DNA from: Dyella nitratireducens
Lineage (GTDB): Bacteria > Pseudomonadota > Gammaproteobacteria > Xanthomonadales > Rhodanobacteraceae
Length of the DNA stretch: 64,000 nucleotides
Direction of reading: 5' to 3'
Assembly: GCF_014642835.1 (NCBI RefSeq)
Contig: NZ_BMJA01000002.1
Span: forward strand, 1,116,867-1,180,866
A model generated the notes under the pieces. The model worked only from the letters and a program-made list of their open reading frames with translations, was not told the DNA's origin and did no database searches. A program made the position numbers and the translations under genes. Shown here piece after piece: positions 33,892 to 42,546 of the stretch. Within the stretch, counting starts at the first letter, position 1. Each line of letters begins with the position of its first letter.

Positions 33892-36291
33892 TCACGGTTG
33901 ATGCTCGGACATCGAAGGCGGCGCATCACGCGGATCGGCGCCCCAGGCCTTGTTTGGCTCCGATCCCATGGTGAGTACCAAGGTGCCGCCGTTCGCGATG
34001 TCGGCATGGCTGAACCACGGTTTGGTCCACGGCTTGCCATTGAGCGCGGCGGACTGGATGTACATGTTCTGAGCTGAGTTGTTGCGTGCAACGATCTCCA
34101 ACACCTTGCCGTTGCCCATGTGCAGGCGGACCCGGTCGAAGATCGGGCTGCCGAGGATGTAGTCAGGGCTGGAAGGATCGACCGGATAGAAACCCATCGC
34201 GCTGAGCACATACCAGGACGAGGTGGAGCCCTGGTCGTCCATGCCGGGAAAGCCGTAGCCGCTGGCGTCGCTGCCGTACAGCTCGTCGAGGATGCGGCGT
34301 ATCAGCGCCTGTGTCTTCCAGGGTTGGCCGCTCCAGGCGTAGAGATAGGCGGCCTGCTGGTCCGGCTGATTGCCTTGCACGTATTCGCCAATCATGCCGG
34401 TGCAGTCGCGGCAGATGCCCTTGGCCTGGTAGGGCGTGGAGAAGAAGGCGTCGAGCTTGGCGTTGAACGCGTCGCGCCCGCCGAGCAGATCGATCAAGCC
34501 CTGCACGTCGTGCGGCACCAGCCACAGCGTGGACCAGCCCGAGGCTTCCTTCATCATGAAGTTGTAGTACGGCTCGCCCGGATCGAACGGCGCAATCCAC
34601 TTGCCATCGGCGGTGCGGCCGCGAACGAAGCCTACCGACGGATCAAACACGTTGCGGTAGTTCGCGGCGCGGCGCAGGAACATCTGCGCATCGTCCGTCT
34701 TGCCGAGCCGGCGGGCGATATCAGCCAGCGCATGGTCGTCCCAGGCGTATTCGAGCGTGGTGGCGGCGCCTGCCTTGCCCCCAGCGTAGGGTGGGCTGGG
34801 GCTTCCCGGCGGAACGACATCGGAAATCCAGCCGTTCTTCATGTACTCAGCCAAGTAGCCGCGCGGCCCATTAGGGTCGATCGCGTTTTTACGTAAATAC
34901 GGATAGACGGCCGCATAGTCGAAGGGGACGCCGCGCTGCCATGCGCCGTCGTAGAGAAATGCGGCATGGTCGCCGTGGAACGAGGTGTCCATGTAGCCGC
35001 GTTCGCGCGCCCGGTCCAGTTCGGAACGCATGATGTCCTGCACGACCTGCGGTTCGAGCAGCATCAGCAACACGATCTGGTTACGGCCGGTATCCCAGAA
35101 AGGCACCGGCCCGTAGTGGTCGTAGTCGGCGGTCTGGACGTGGCCGCTCGCATCGGTGAAGCGCTCGCCCTTGCGCGCAACCAGCCGTGGGCTGGCGAAG
35201 GAGTGGTACAGCGTCGAATAGAACAGCATGCGCTGCTTGGGTGTGCCGCCAGTCACTTCGACGCGGTCGAGCAGTTTTGCCCAGGCAGCGCGCGCCTGGG
35301 TGTGCACACGCTCGAAATCCCAGTTCGGGTCCTCGCTGTGCAATCGCTGTTCGGCTTCATCAGCACTGTGGCCATGGGCGACCCTCACCAGCACCTGTTC
35401 GCCTGCCTGCGTGTCGAAGGTGACGTAGGCACCTGCGTAACTGCCGGATACGGTGCGCCGGCCGGCCTGCACGTCCTGGTCACCGAGACCCCAGCCCGGG
35501 GTGTCGTGGTTCGCGCGGAAGGTGCCGAAGCTGGCGAACGGCCGCGAGAATTCGGCGACGAACCAGGGACTGTCCGAATCGTTCTTCGAATGTCCGCTCG
35601 CGGCGACGCCGCGAATGGTGCGATCGTCGACGACCTCCACATCGCCGCCTGCGCGGCGCAGGTTGATGATGACGTTCGAGCGATGGCTGGCTGGAAAGGT
35701 GAAGCGCATCAAGCTGGTCCACTGCGTCGCCGTCAATTCGACACGCGTGTGGAACGTGGCGAGATCGACGGCGTAGTAGCCGGGCGATGCCTTCTCGCTC
35801 GCTTTGTCGTAATACGACGGCGCATAGTCGGGCGGCATGGTCCAGTCGCCCACCACCGGCATGATCATCGGTCCGCCGCGGCCGCCGTAGGTAGAGCCAC
35901 CGCCACCGGTAAAACCGATCATCGTCGGACGGCCGTAGTAGTAGGGCGTGGCGACGCCGGCGGGATAGCTGAGATCGATGTTGACGTTGACCGGTGCGGT
36001 TTCGGTTGCGCTTTGCGGCAGGCTCGCGGCCGGCGAGGTCATGCCTGGATACAGCAGTTCGCCCGGTGGCGGTGCGTTGCCGATCAGCGCTTGCTTATCC
36101 AGCGGTGCGGTGCCGACCAGCGGGTTGGCTTCATCGACGGCCGATAACGCGGGTGGCGTTGCGTGGTTGTTCTGGGCGTGGCCAGTGCCGATGCTTCCGA
36201 GTGCGGAGATAGCCAGTGTGATGGTTAGAGCAGCACGTCGGTTGTGGATCGATGGGGTGTGACGGTGAAGGCGTGCGAGAGATGTATGCAT
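33892..36291 (-). CDS. GH92 family glycosidase with Glu-to-Gln change at the general acid
   Basis: This 799-aa exported protein has a signal peptide ending near GHAQ and the two-domain GH92 architecture (N-terminal beta-sandwich to about 330, then a helical barrel). GH92 enzymes are calcium-dependent exo-acting alpha-mannosidases. The base motif is retained at Asp685-Asp686 (GMDDQGS, followed by SSWYVLSAMGFYP). The motif usually read as GNEPSH, carrying the general-acid Glu, reads GNQPDQ here, with Gln642. In the GH92 branch that cleaves mannose-1-phospho-6-mannose this Glu is likewise replaced, to my recollection. AGAGGAA precedes ATG 36291. The upstream neighbour on the same strand is a TonB-dependent receptor, suggesting a joint glycan-uptake locus. 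Confidence 0.9.
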   Translation of the reverse strand: MHTSLARLHRHTPSIHNRRAALTITLAISALGSIGTGHAQNNHATPPALSAVDEANPLVGTAPLDKQALIGNAPPPGELLYPGMTSPAASLPQSATETAPVNVNIDLSYPAGVATPYYYGRPTMIGFTGGGGSTYGGRGGPMIMPVVGDWTMPPDYAPSYYDKASEKASPGYYAVDLATFHTRVELTATQWTSLMRFTFPASHRSNVIINLRRAGGDVEVVDDRTIRGVAASGHSKNDSDSPWFVAEFSRPFASFGTFRANHDTPGWGLGDQDVQAGRRTVSGSYAGAYVTFDTQAGEQVLVRVAHGHSADEAEQRLHSEDPNWDFERVHTQARAAWAKLLDRVEVTGGTPKQRMLFYSTLYHSFASPRLVARKGERFTDASGHVQTADYDHYGPVPFWDTGRNQIVLLMLLEPQVVQDIMRSELDRARERGYMDTSFHGDHAAFLYDGAWQRGVPFDYAAVYPYLRKNAIDPNGPRGYLAEYMKNGWISDVVPPGSPSPPYAGGKAGAATTLEYAWDDHALADIARRLGKTDDAQMFLRRAANYRNVFDPSVGFVRGRTADGKWIAPFDPGEPYYNFMMKEASGWSTLWLVPHDVQGLIDLLGGRDAFNAKLDAFFSTPYQAKGICRDCTGMIGEYVQGNQPDQQAAYLYAWSGQPWKTQALIRRILDELYGSDASGYGFPGMDDQGSTSSWYVLSAMGFYPVDPSSPDYILGSPIFDRVRLHMGNGKVLEIVARNNSAQNMYIQSAALNGKPWTKPWFSHADIANGGTLVLTMGSEPNKAWGADPRDAPPSMSEHQP

Positions 36292-36367
36292 AGTTTCCTC
36301 TGCTGCGGAGATGGCAAGCAGTGATGTTCCGAACTTATGCTGTGCCTATAGGCATGGTCTTGCCTGA

Positions 36368-36570
36368 CGTCATTCCGGCGAAGGCCGGAATCCATCGCCA
36401 GTACGAAGCATGGATTCCGGCCTTCGCCGGAATGACGGTGAGGTACTACGAAACTTCCCCGGACAACGGTGGGCCTTCGCCGGGATGACGAACCCGCTCT
36501 GCAATGGCATCGACGCGAGCCTAAAGTTCGTAGCGTTGGCCATGCCCCTCCCCTGCAAGCAGGGGAGGGA
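36368..36570. repeat. dispersed repeats, families B and C
   Basis: A perfect-looking family B palindrome (CGTCATTCCGGCGAAGGCCG, with its inverse ending GGCCTTCGCCGGAATGACGG) occupies 36368-36443. A second half-element (CTTCCCCGGACAACGGTGGG onward) ends at 36489. A family C hairpin (CCCCTCCCCTGC and GCAGGGGAGGG) lies at 36544-36570. They fill the gap between the GH92 and TonB-receptor genes. Confidence 0.75.
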
Positions 36571-36587
36571 ATAATGCTCGTCATCTT

Positions 36588-39500
36588 TCAACCGCCATCT
36601 CCAAACTTGTACGTGACACCCAGGTAATACTGGCGCCCTGCATATTCGAGCTGGTACAGCCGCTGCGAGGTATCGCTGCCCAGATACTCGCGAGACGTGG
36701 AGCGTGTCAGGTTGATGACCGACGCGGTCACCATCAGGTGCTTGGTGAACTCGTAGTCGCCGTTGAGATCGATCTGGTTGTAAGGCTGCATATATTCGGG
36801 CAGACCGGAGACCAGCCCTTCCATGGTCCGGCCCGTCCAGTTGCTCGTGGCGCGCAGCAGGAGCCCGTTTTTTTCATAGAACAACGACACGTTCGCCGCG
36901 AACTTGGCGCTGCCGATCAGTTCCGATTTTCCGACCTGCGTGTCGCCGAGCGAAACAGCGGTTTCGTTGGTCTTGTTGAGCGTGTAGTTGGCGATGTAGC
37001 CGAAGCCCATGTCGAAGGTGTGCTGCGTGTAGAGCTCCACGCCGCGGGAGACGCCCGAGCGGCCGTTGGCATTGGTGCTGTACGACATGAACGGTGTCGG
37101 CGTGCCGTTGACGTCCACAGTGGTGTTGTTGATGGTGACCGGCACCACGAAGTTCTTCACCGTCTTTTGGAACAGATCCACGCCGACCACCGACTCCGGT
37201 GCGTAATACCACTCGCCGGCCAGATCGAACTGCGTGGCTGTGAAAGGTTTGAGATTGATATTGGCACCGCTGCCATACCAGCCCGGCAACGCCGCACCGA
37301 ACTGCTTGCGGTCGTTGTAGTAAGCCTGGGTGTCGTCGGTGAGGCTGCCCAATTCGGCCAGGTCGGTGTAGTTGGCGCGCGCCATCGCCTGCGAGCCGGC
37401 GACGCGCAGCACGATGTCATGCGGAAGGGTCCAGGCAAAGTTGAAGCTGGGAAGCGCCTTGTTGTACCGCTTGCGCATGGAGGCATTGGTAAAGGACTCC
37501 ACCACCGCCTGATCCTGCGGGAGATATTCGAAATCGCCCGGCGCGCACGGCCCGCCCGCAATGTTCACGCCGGTGGTCGGGCAGATCAGGATGGCACCCT
37601 GCGGCGAGTGGTAATACACCGCATTGTTGGTGGTGATCAGGTCGGCGACGGTGAGGTTTTGCAGCGTGCTGACAAAGCGCAGGCCGACATTGCCGCGTAC
37701 CGAACCCGTGTCGATGTTCGCCTGGACGTAGGCCGCCGAGATCTGTTCGCTGATGGCGGATCGATCTTCGGGATGAGGGTAGACCACCCGGTCGTAGGTC
37801 TGGTTGAGGTAGTTGTAATAGGCCGGGAAATTGATCGCCGGGAAGATGTTGTCGTTGAACGCCAACGTGTGGCCGTTGAGCAGGTAAGGCTCCAGGAAGT
37901 TCGCCGGCAAATTGCCGGCATTCGGATCGCAGGTCTGGAACTGCTGCGTGGTGCCGGGGCAGTACCAGCGGATCTCGTAGTTTTCCTGCTCGGCATGGTT
38001 GTCGCGGTACTTCAGGCCGAACTGCAGCGATTGCATCCAGCTGGAATCGAAGGCCCACGTAAAGTCGACCTGGGCGAAGTTCTGCGAGTTTTGCGTATCG
38101 ATGTAATTGGAGCCGGTGGAACCGAGATCCACCTGGCCCTGGCCGGCCAGCATGTTCTGCAGCGTATTGGGCGAAGCGGTGAGGGTCGGCGTGCCGCTCA
38201 AGGTCCACTGGCTTAGCTGGCTGCCGTCCACCCACTGCCCATTGACGAAATTGCGCGGCTTGGCCGCCATGCCCAATTCCACCGACGGACCACCCGTGGC
38301 CCAGGTGCGGCCGACGTTGAACGTGGCACTGAGGTTGCCTTCGCCTTCCCACTCGCCTTCGAGGTTGACGGATTGCGAGAGCGCCTTTTCGATGGAGTAG
38401 TTGCCCGTTATCCACGGTGTCTGCGAAGAGCAGACATCCACGGCCTGGCGTTGCGCGCCGGTGACGGGGTTCGTCAGCGAGTTGCATCCCTGGCCCGGGT
38501 TCGGAAGGACGTAGCGGGCACCGGTAACGATCGTGTGCGACGGATCGAACGTCAGTCCATTGGGCGCGAGCAGATTGCCTTGCTGGTCCGCATAACTGCC
38601 GGTAGGCAGGCCCCACTCGGGAATTTCCACCGTATTTTCGATCTGGTCCTGCTGCCGTTGGAAGCGGAAATAGTTGCCGGTCAGCAGGAAATTCTGCGTG
38701 GGCTTGAACTGCATGGTGGCCTGGTAGCCCTTGGTCTTCAGATCCAGACTGTTTCTGCTGGTGCTGAATTGCTGCGGCATCCAGTAGCCCGAATAGCTGT
38801 TGCCAGCCTGGTCGGTCACTCCGCCACCGGGCCACAGGTTGAGGTTGGGTTCCACGGAACTGCCGAACTGCTGGCCATGCACGTTCACCGGCGGCTGCGT
38901 GCAGGTGGCAAAGCTGGTGCAGTTGTTGGACCACCAGTGCCAGTTCGATGCATTGGCAAGGTCGTCGACATCTTTGCGCTCCTGATACGAACCGGCGACC
39001 AGTACACCGAAGGTTTGAGCCTTGTTTTTCCATGACCACAAGCCTGAAACCTGCGGCGTGACCTTGCTGTTGCTGTCGGAGCCCGCGCCATTCACGGAAA
39101 TAAAGCCGTCATTGGCAGCCATTTCCAGCGGGCGGCGCGTGTGCAGATCCACCACGCCGCCGATGCCGCCTTCATCCAGCCGCGCTTCCAGACTCTTGTA
39201 GAGCTTGATGTTCGAAAACATGTTGGCCGGGAACAACGTGTAGTTGAACGAGCGCGACAGCCCATCGGAGGTATCGGCCGAGGCCACGTAATTGCCGTTC
39301 AATTCGGTCAACGTAAGCTCAGGCGCCAGGCCGCGGATGCTGACGGTCTTTCCTTCGCCGGCATCGCGGCTGATCACCACGCCGGGAACATGTGCGAGGG
39401 CGTCGGCGATGTTCTTGGCGGGAAACTGCGCGATGTTCTGCGCGTTGATGACTTCGACGACAGCGTTGGAATCGCGCTTCTCCTGCATGTTCTCGTCGAT

Positions 39501-39779
39501 CGACTGGCGAAAGCTCGAGACGACGACTGTCTGCAGGGTCGTGGGGTTGGTGGCTTTGCCGGTTTTTTCCTCATCGGCCTTTTTCTCGGCCTTCTTCACC
39601 TTGGCGCTATCGGATGTTTGTGCCGGCGACGGTGCGGGTGTTGCCGTGGACGAAGGTGAAGATGTTTGCGCGGCAAAGGCGACGGCAGGCATTCCCAGGC
39701 CGCCTCCCAACGACAAGGTCGCCAAGGCGAGCGCGGCGTACAACGGCTTGCGTGTAAACACGTGTGACAGGTAAGTCAT
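36588..39779 (-). CDS. TonB-dependent outer-membrane receptor (glycan uptake type)
   Basis: This is a 1063-aa protein from ATG 39779, which gives a signal peptide ending at AFAAQ; the frame is open for 87 further codons upstream, but those lack a start signal. A Ser/Pro/Lys-rich linker (about 40-80) precedes a TonB box-like LQTVVVSSF, a plug domain (about 85-210; NAQNIAQFPAKNIADALAHVPGV), and a C-terminal 22-strand barrel ending in YYLGVTYKFGDGG. The size and GEGKTVSIRGLAPELTLTELNG pattern fit the large carbohydrate-type receptors of Xanthomonadales. With the GH92 gene downstream it would import an oligosaccharide. Two copies of a near-palindromic element upstream suggest LacI-type control. 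Confidence 0.92.
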   Translation of the reverse strand: MTYLSHVFTRKPLYAALALATLSLGGGLGMPAVAFAAQTSSPSSTATPAPSPAQTSDSAKVKKAEKKADEEKTGKATNPTTLQTVVVSSFRQSIDENMQEKRDSNAVVEVINAQNIAQFPAKNIADALAHVPGVVISRDAGEGKTVSIRGLAPELTLTELNGNYVASADTSDGLSRSFNYTLFPANMFSNIKLYKSLEARLDEGGIGGVVDLHTRRPLEMAANDGFISVNGAGSDSNSKVTPQVSGLWSWKNKAQTFGVLVAGSYQERKDVDDLANASNWHWWSNNCTSFATCTQPPVNVHGQQFGSSVEPNLNLWPGGGVTDQAGNSYSGYWMPQQFSTSRNSLDLKTKGYQATMQFKPTQNFLLTGNYFRFQRQQDQIENTVEIPEWGLPTGSYADQQGNLLAPNGLTFDPSHTIVTGARYVLPNPGQGCNSLTNPVTGAQRQAVDVCSSQTPWITGNYSIEKALSQSVNLEGEWEGEGNLSATFNVGRTWATGGPSVELGMAAKPRNFVNGQWVDGSQLSQWTLSGTPTLTASPNTLQNMLAGQGQVDLGSTGSNYIDTQNSQNFAQVDFTWAFDSSWMQSLQFGLKYRDNHAEQENYEIRWYCPGTTQQFQTCDPNAGNLPANFLEPYLLNGHTLAFNDNIFPAINFPAYYNYLNQTYDRVVYPHPEDRSAISEQISAAYVQANIDTGSVRGNVGLRFVSTLQNLTVADLITTNNAVYYHSPQGAILICPTTGVNIAGGPCAPGDFEYLPQDQAVVESFTNASMRKRYNKALPSFNFAWTLPHDIVLRVAGSQAMARANYTDLAELGSLTDDTQAYYNDRKQFGAALPGWYGSGANINLKPFTATQFDLAGEWYYAPESVVGVDLFQKTVKNFVVPVTINNTTVDVNGTPTPFMSYSTNANGRSGVSRGVELYTQHTFDMGFGYIANYTLNKTNETAVSLGDTQVGKSELIGSAKFAANVSLFYEKNGLLLRATSNWTGRTMEGLVSGLPEYMQPYNQIDLNGDYEFTKHLMVTASVINLTRSTSREYLGSDTSQRLYQLEYAGRQYYLGVTYKFGDGG

Positions 39780-39895
39780 TCCGTAATTCCCCTTTCTGGT
39801 TTGCGCGCTTCTGACATCGGCGCGGTCATCCCCCCGTTGGATCACGTGCTGCGGATGCGTGATTTCTGCTGTGGTTGTCTCCCTCCTTCGTGAAC

Positions 39896-39908
39896 TGGAT
39901 CGATCTAA
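39896..39908 (-). promoter_or_regulatory. candidate LacI-type operator, proximal copy
   Basis: TGGATCGATCTAA surrounds the palindrome GATCGATC and lies about 120 bases before the TonB-receptor start. The identical 13 bases recur at 40269-40281. LacI-family repressors commonly control TonB-receptor/glycosidase loci in this order, through palindromes with a central CG. Confidence 0.4.
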
Positions 39909-40268
39909 AAAATTCGACAGCCGACGACTCCCGACTCGTCGGCGGTGGAATGCTTCAAGGCTTCGGATAGGGCGCCGAAAGCGCCGGAGTCTGGTGTCGC
40001 CGGAGTGGATCGCCGCCGCAGCGATCACTGCAGACGGCAACAGCCACCACGAAGGCGGGCGCGCATGCGGCGCGCGGGCGTGCCATCACGGAAATGCGGG
40101 CGGCTGCTGATTTCATGCGTGGCTTCCAGCTCCCTCGATCTGTCTGGCGGGAAGCAGCCACACTCACGCAGCGCCCCTAACGCGTGCGTTCATAAGCTTC
40201 TTTCCACCCTTGTTCAAAACCATTCAGATCATTCGCCGCTGCGACGTGATCTGAATCATCCTATTATT

Positions 40269-40281
40269 TGGATCGATCTAA
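40269..40281 (-). promoter_or_regulatory. candidate LacI-type operator, distal copy
   Basis: TGGATCGATCTAA is identical to the element at 39896-39908. With one more base on its left it becomes TTGGATCGATCTAA, a 14-base palindrome with a single mismatched pair. The two copies are 373 bases apart, which could allow looping by a tetrameric repressor. Confidence 0.4.
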
Positions 40282-40878
40282 TTCTTGTGCGGCAAATTAA
40301 TGCGCTGTGGACGCGAGATGTCACGCTGCGTCGCAAAATGTGACGATCGAGTGAAGAGGTTTTGGGAGTCCGCATCGGCCAGGTGATCAAAATGTGAACG
40401 CAGAAATGGCCGTTTTTACGTCCGTTGTCAGATGCAGGGCTGTGCTGATGGCGATGTTGGACGACGTCGTGAGTACGAAACCCAGAGGGAATGGCGATGA
40501 TCGAGGAGACAACTGAAGCGCTCAAGTCGCGACGGCCAACTTGTACGCGGATGAGACATCAAACATCAGTGATCGATTTGCAAATTCGCTACTCGATATG
40601 AGTGGACATGTCATGGAAAGCTGCCAGCCAAGCCGGAAAAACAAAACAAATTCGTGCCGAATCAGCGCCGCCATATAAACAGTGCGCGCGAGCATAAAAC
40701 GGCGGGACATCCCGGCTACCCCGTCGGCCCAGCAACTTGTTTGATATGAAGTTGTTGCTTGAGCGCTTGATGGACACCAAGAGCTTGAACACTACATGCG
40801 TTCAGCACAAATTGCAGTCACTGGTAAATCGCCGGACCCATTCGTAATGGGCACCATAAGAACAATCATTGAGAGGGC

Positions 40879-41610
40879 TCAGGCCCAACCACGCAACCGG
40901 TACCACCAGAGGCCGGCATATTCGCGCAGGCAGTGGCCGCTCAAGTGCAAGGCGGACCGTTTTGGCCACCAGGGATGCGCTTGCCAGGATGGATAAACGG
41001 GGTCATAGGACGGTGCGGGGATCACGTCGAGCCCTTGATTGGCGAAGGCCGCCGCGGCGCGTGGCATGTGAAAGCCGGACGTCACCAGCAAGATGCGTGA
41101 CCGCTTTGCGCGTTTGAGCATCGCGGCCGAGAACACGGCATTCTCATGCGTATTCGTGCTTGCGCACTCGGTTTGCAAGGCGCCGGCTGGCACGCCCTGC
41201 CACAGCAGTCTTCGCGCCATCCGCTGGGCTTGATCACTGCCCGAAAGCAGCACCATGTCGGCACGCGCATCGCGGAACAACTGCAAGCCGAAACCGATTC
41301 GCGTGGCAAGGCTATAGGCATCGTCCGTATTCGGGCCCAAGCCATATCGCGGCAACGCCCCGCCGCCCAAAATCACGATGGCATCGGCCCTGGCATAGGT
41401 GGATGCGTCTCGCTGCGGATAGTGATGTTCCAGCGATTCGCGCAAGCGCGTGGCCATGGCAGGGGTGGCGCACAGCCATAACCAGCATGCGCCCAGCACC
41501 AGTGACACCAGGGCGGGGCGATAGCGTCGGCGGCATAAAAAATACAGGCCGATAGCGGCAAGGATGGCTGCCTGGTAGATGGGATAGAACAGGTACTCAA
41601 GCAGATCCAT
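40879..41610 (-). CDS. YdcF/SanA-like DUF218 membrane protein
   Basis: This 243-aa protein has two transmembrane helices (about 10-26 and 33-52) followed by a DUF218 domain. Its landmarks are DAIVILGGGALPR, LLSGSDQAQRMAR, the Glu/Asn-rich NTHENAVFSA segment and ILLVTSGFHMPRA. YdcF/SanA/ElyC relatives act in envelope integrity or lipid-carrier/polysaccharide metabolism; the active residues are charged loops on a Rossmann-like fold. It is divergent from the EPS operon, with 256 bases between, so it may share regulation with it. Confidence 0.82.
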   Translation of the reverse strand: MDLLEYLFYPIYQAAILAAIGLYFLCRRRYRPALVSLVLGACWLWLCATPAMATRLRESLEHHYPQRDASTYARADAIVILGGGALPRYGLGPNTDDAYSLATRIGFGLQLFRDARADMVLLSGSDQAQRMARRLLWQGVPAGALQTECASTNTHENAVFSAAMLKRAKRSRILLVTSGFHMPRAAAAFANQGLDVIPAPSYDPVYPSWQAHPWWPKRSALHLSGHCLREYAGLWWYRLRGWA

Positions 41611-41791
41611 CGAATTTCCTGGTCCTCAACCTCTGAGGCGTCCCTGCCGCCGTTCCCACGTCCTGGCAACGTCATAAGCCATGGACCATGCCCGGCCTTA
41701 TGGCCTGGCATTGCGCTCCCCGGGCGGTCAAAAAACATGCCAATTCGCCAGTTTTGAAAAAATAAAGCCTATTTTTTGTGAAGGTGATGTA

Positions 41792-41822
41792 TTGATTTAC
41801 CCGTTTGTCAATAGCATATTAT
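41792..41822 (+). promoter_or_regulatory. candidate promoter of the forward EPS operon
   Basis: TTGATT (41792-41797) and TATTAT (41817-41822), separated by 19 bases, lie in the most AT-rich part of the gap before the export gene. The spacing is long, so the assignment is tentative. The region also contains TTGTCA closer to the -10 box. Confidence 0.35.
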
Positions 41823-41866
41823 GAGACAGGGGTCACACTTTTTAACCACCATCGGCCGAGATCGCC

Positions 41867-42490
41867 ATGAAGAGCCTCAGTCGTTGTTTTGCACTGTGTC
41901 TGCCATTGCTGCTAGCCGCCTGTGCAACGACGGGCGGCTCCAGCGCGCCGCCGAAGCTCGATGCCGATGTGCAGGCTGTCACGACGTACCACATCGGTGT
42001 GGACGACCAGTTACAAATCACCGTCTGGCATAACCCGGACCTCAGCGTCAGTGTCCCGGTGCGGCCGGACGGCAGGATTACCGTCCCGCTGATTGGCGAC
42101 GTGGTCGCTGGCGGGAGAACCCCGGACCAGGTATCCGCCGAGATCAAGGACAAGCTGCAGTCTTATATTCGCGATCCGCAGGTGGCGGTCATTCTGATTG
42201 CGCTACGCAGCAACGAGTATCTGTCGCGGGTGCGGGTCACCGGCGCGGTACGCAGCCCGATTTCCATTCCTTATCGCCAGGGGATGACCGTGCTTGACGC
42301 GGTACTGGCCGCTGGCGGCATTACCGAATTTGCCGCGCCCGACCGCACCGAGCTGTACCGCAAGGGCGATGGCGGGAGCCCGATCTCGTACTCGGTGCAT
42401 CTGGAAAAAATTCTGCAGAAAGGCGATCTCGCCAACAACTACCCCGTACAACCGGGGGATGTGATTACGGTGCCGCAACGCGCGTTCTGA
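41867..42490 (+). CDS. polysaccharide export lipoprotein (Wza-like, exosortase-A EPS type)
   Basis: This 207-aa protein has a lipoprotein signal with lipobox LLAAC, then a polysaccharide export (PES) domain (about 38-115; YHIGVDDQLQITVWHNPDLS) and one SLBB domain (about 120-200; VRVTGAVRSPISIPYRQGM). At half the length of E. coli Wza, it matches the short export proteins of XrtA/PEP-CTERM-linked EPS loci. It would form the outer-membrane export channel or its periplasmic ring. It is the first gene of the forward EPS operon, 56 bases before the chain-length gene. Confidence 0.9.
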   Translation: MKSLSRCFALCLPLLLAACATTGGSSAPPKLDADVQAVTTYHIGVDDQLQITVWHNPDLSVSVPVRPDGRITVPLIGDVVAGGRTPDQVSAEIKDKLQSYIRDPQVAVILIALRSNEYLSRVRVTGAVRSPISIPYRQGMTVLDAVLAAGGITEFAAPDRTELYRKGDGGSPISYSVHLEKILQKGDLANNYPVQPGDVITVPQRAF

Positions 42491-42546
42491 CCGGCGCGCA
42501 GTGTCTTGGAACGTTTGCATTTAGGGATGAAAGGGAAGGGGATGTC

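Larger units (their letters stand above)
39780..40878. other. 1.1-kb intergenic region between TonB receptor and YdcF-like gene
   Basis: This region holds the leader of the receptor gene, two matching regulatory elements (39896-39908 and 40269-40281) and an AT-rich stretch (40340-40800). Short frames on both strands show no recognisable protein, ribosome site or consistent codon use. I see no insertion sequence or RNA gene. Confidence 0.5.

Noticed and set aside
34966-38216. Long plus-strand frames opposite the GH92 and TonB-receptor genes
   Set aside because: The minus-strand products carry full signature motifs and signal peptides; the plus-strand translations show none.
40522-40792. Short minus-strand frames in the gap before the YdcF-like gene
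   Set aside because: Overlapping alternatives with no ribosome site, no family and codon use unlike the neighbours.
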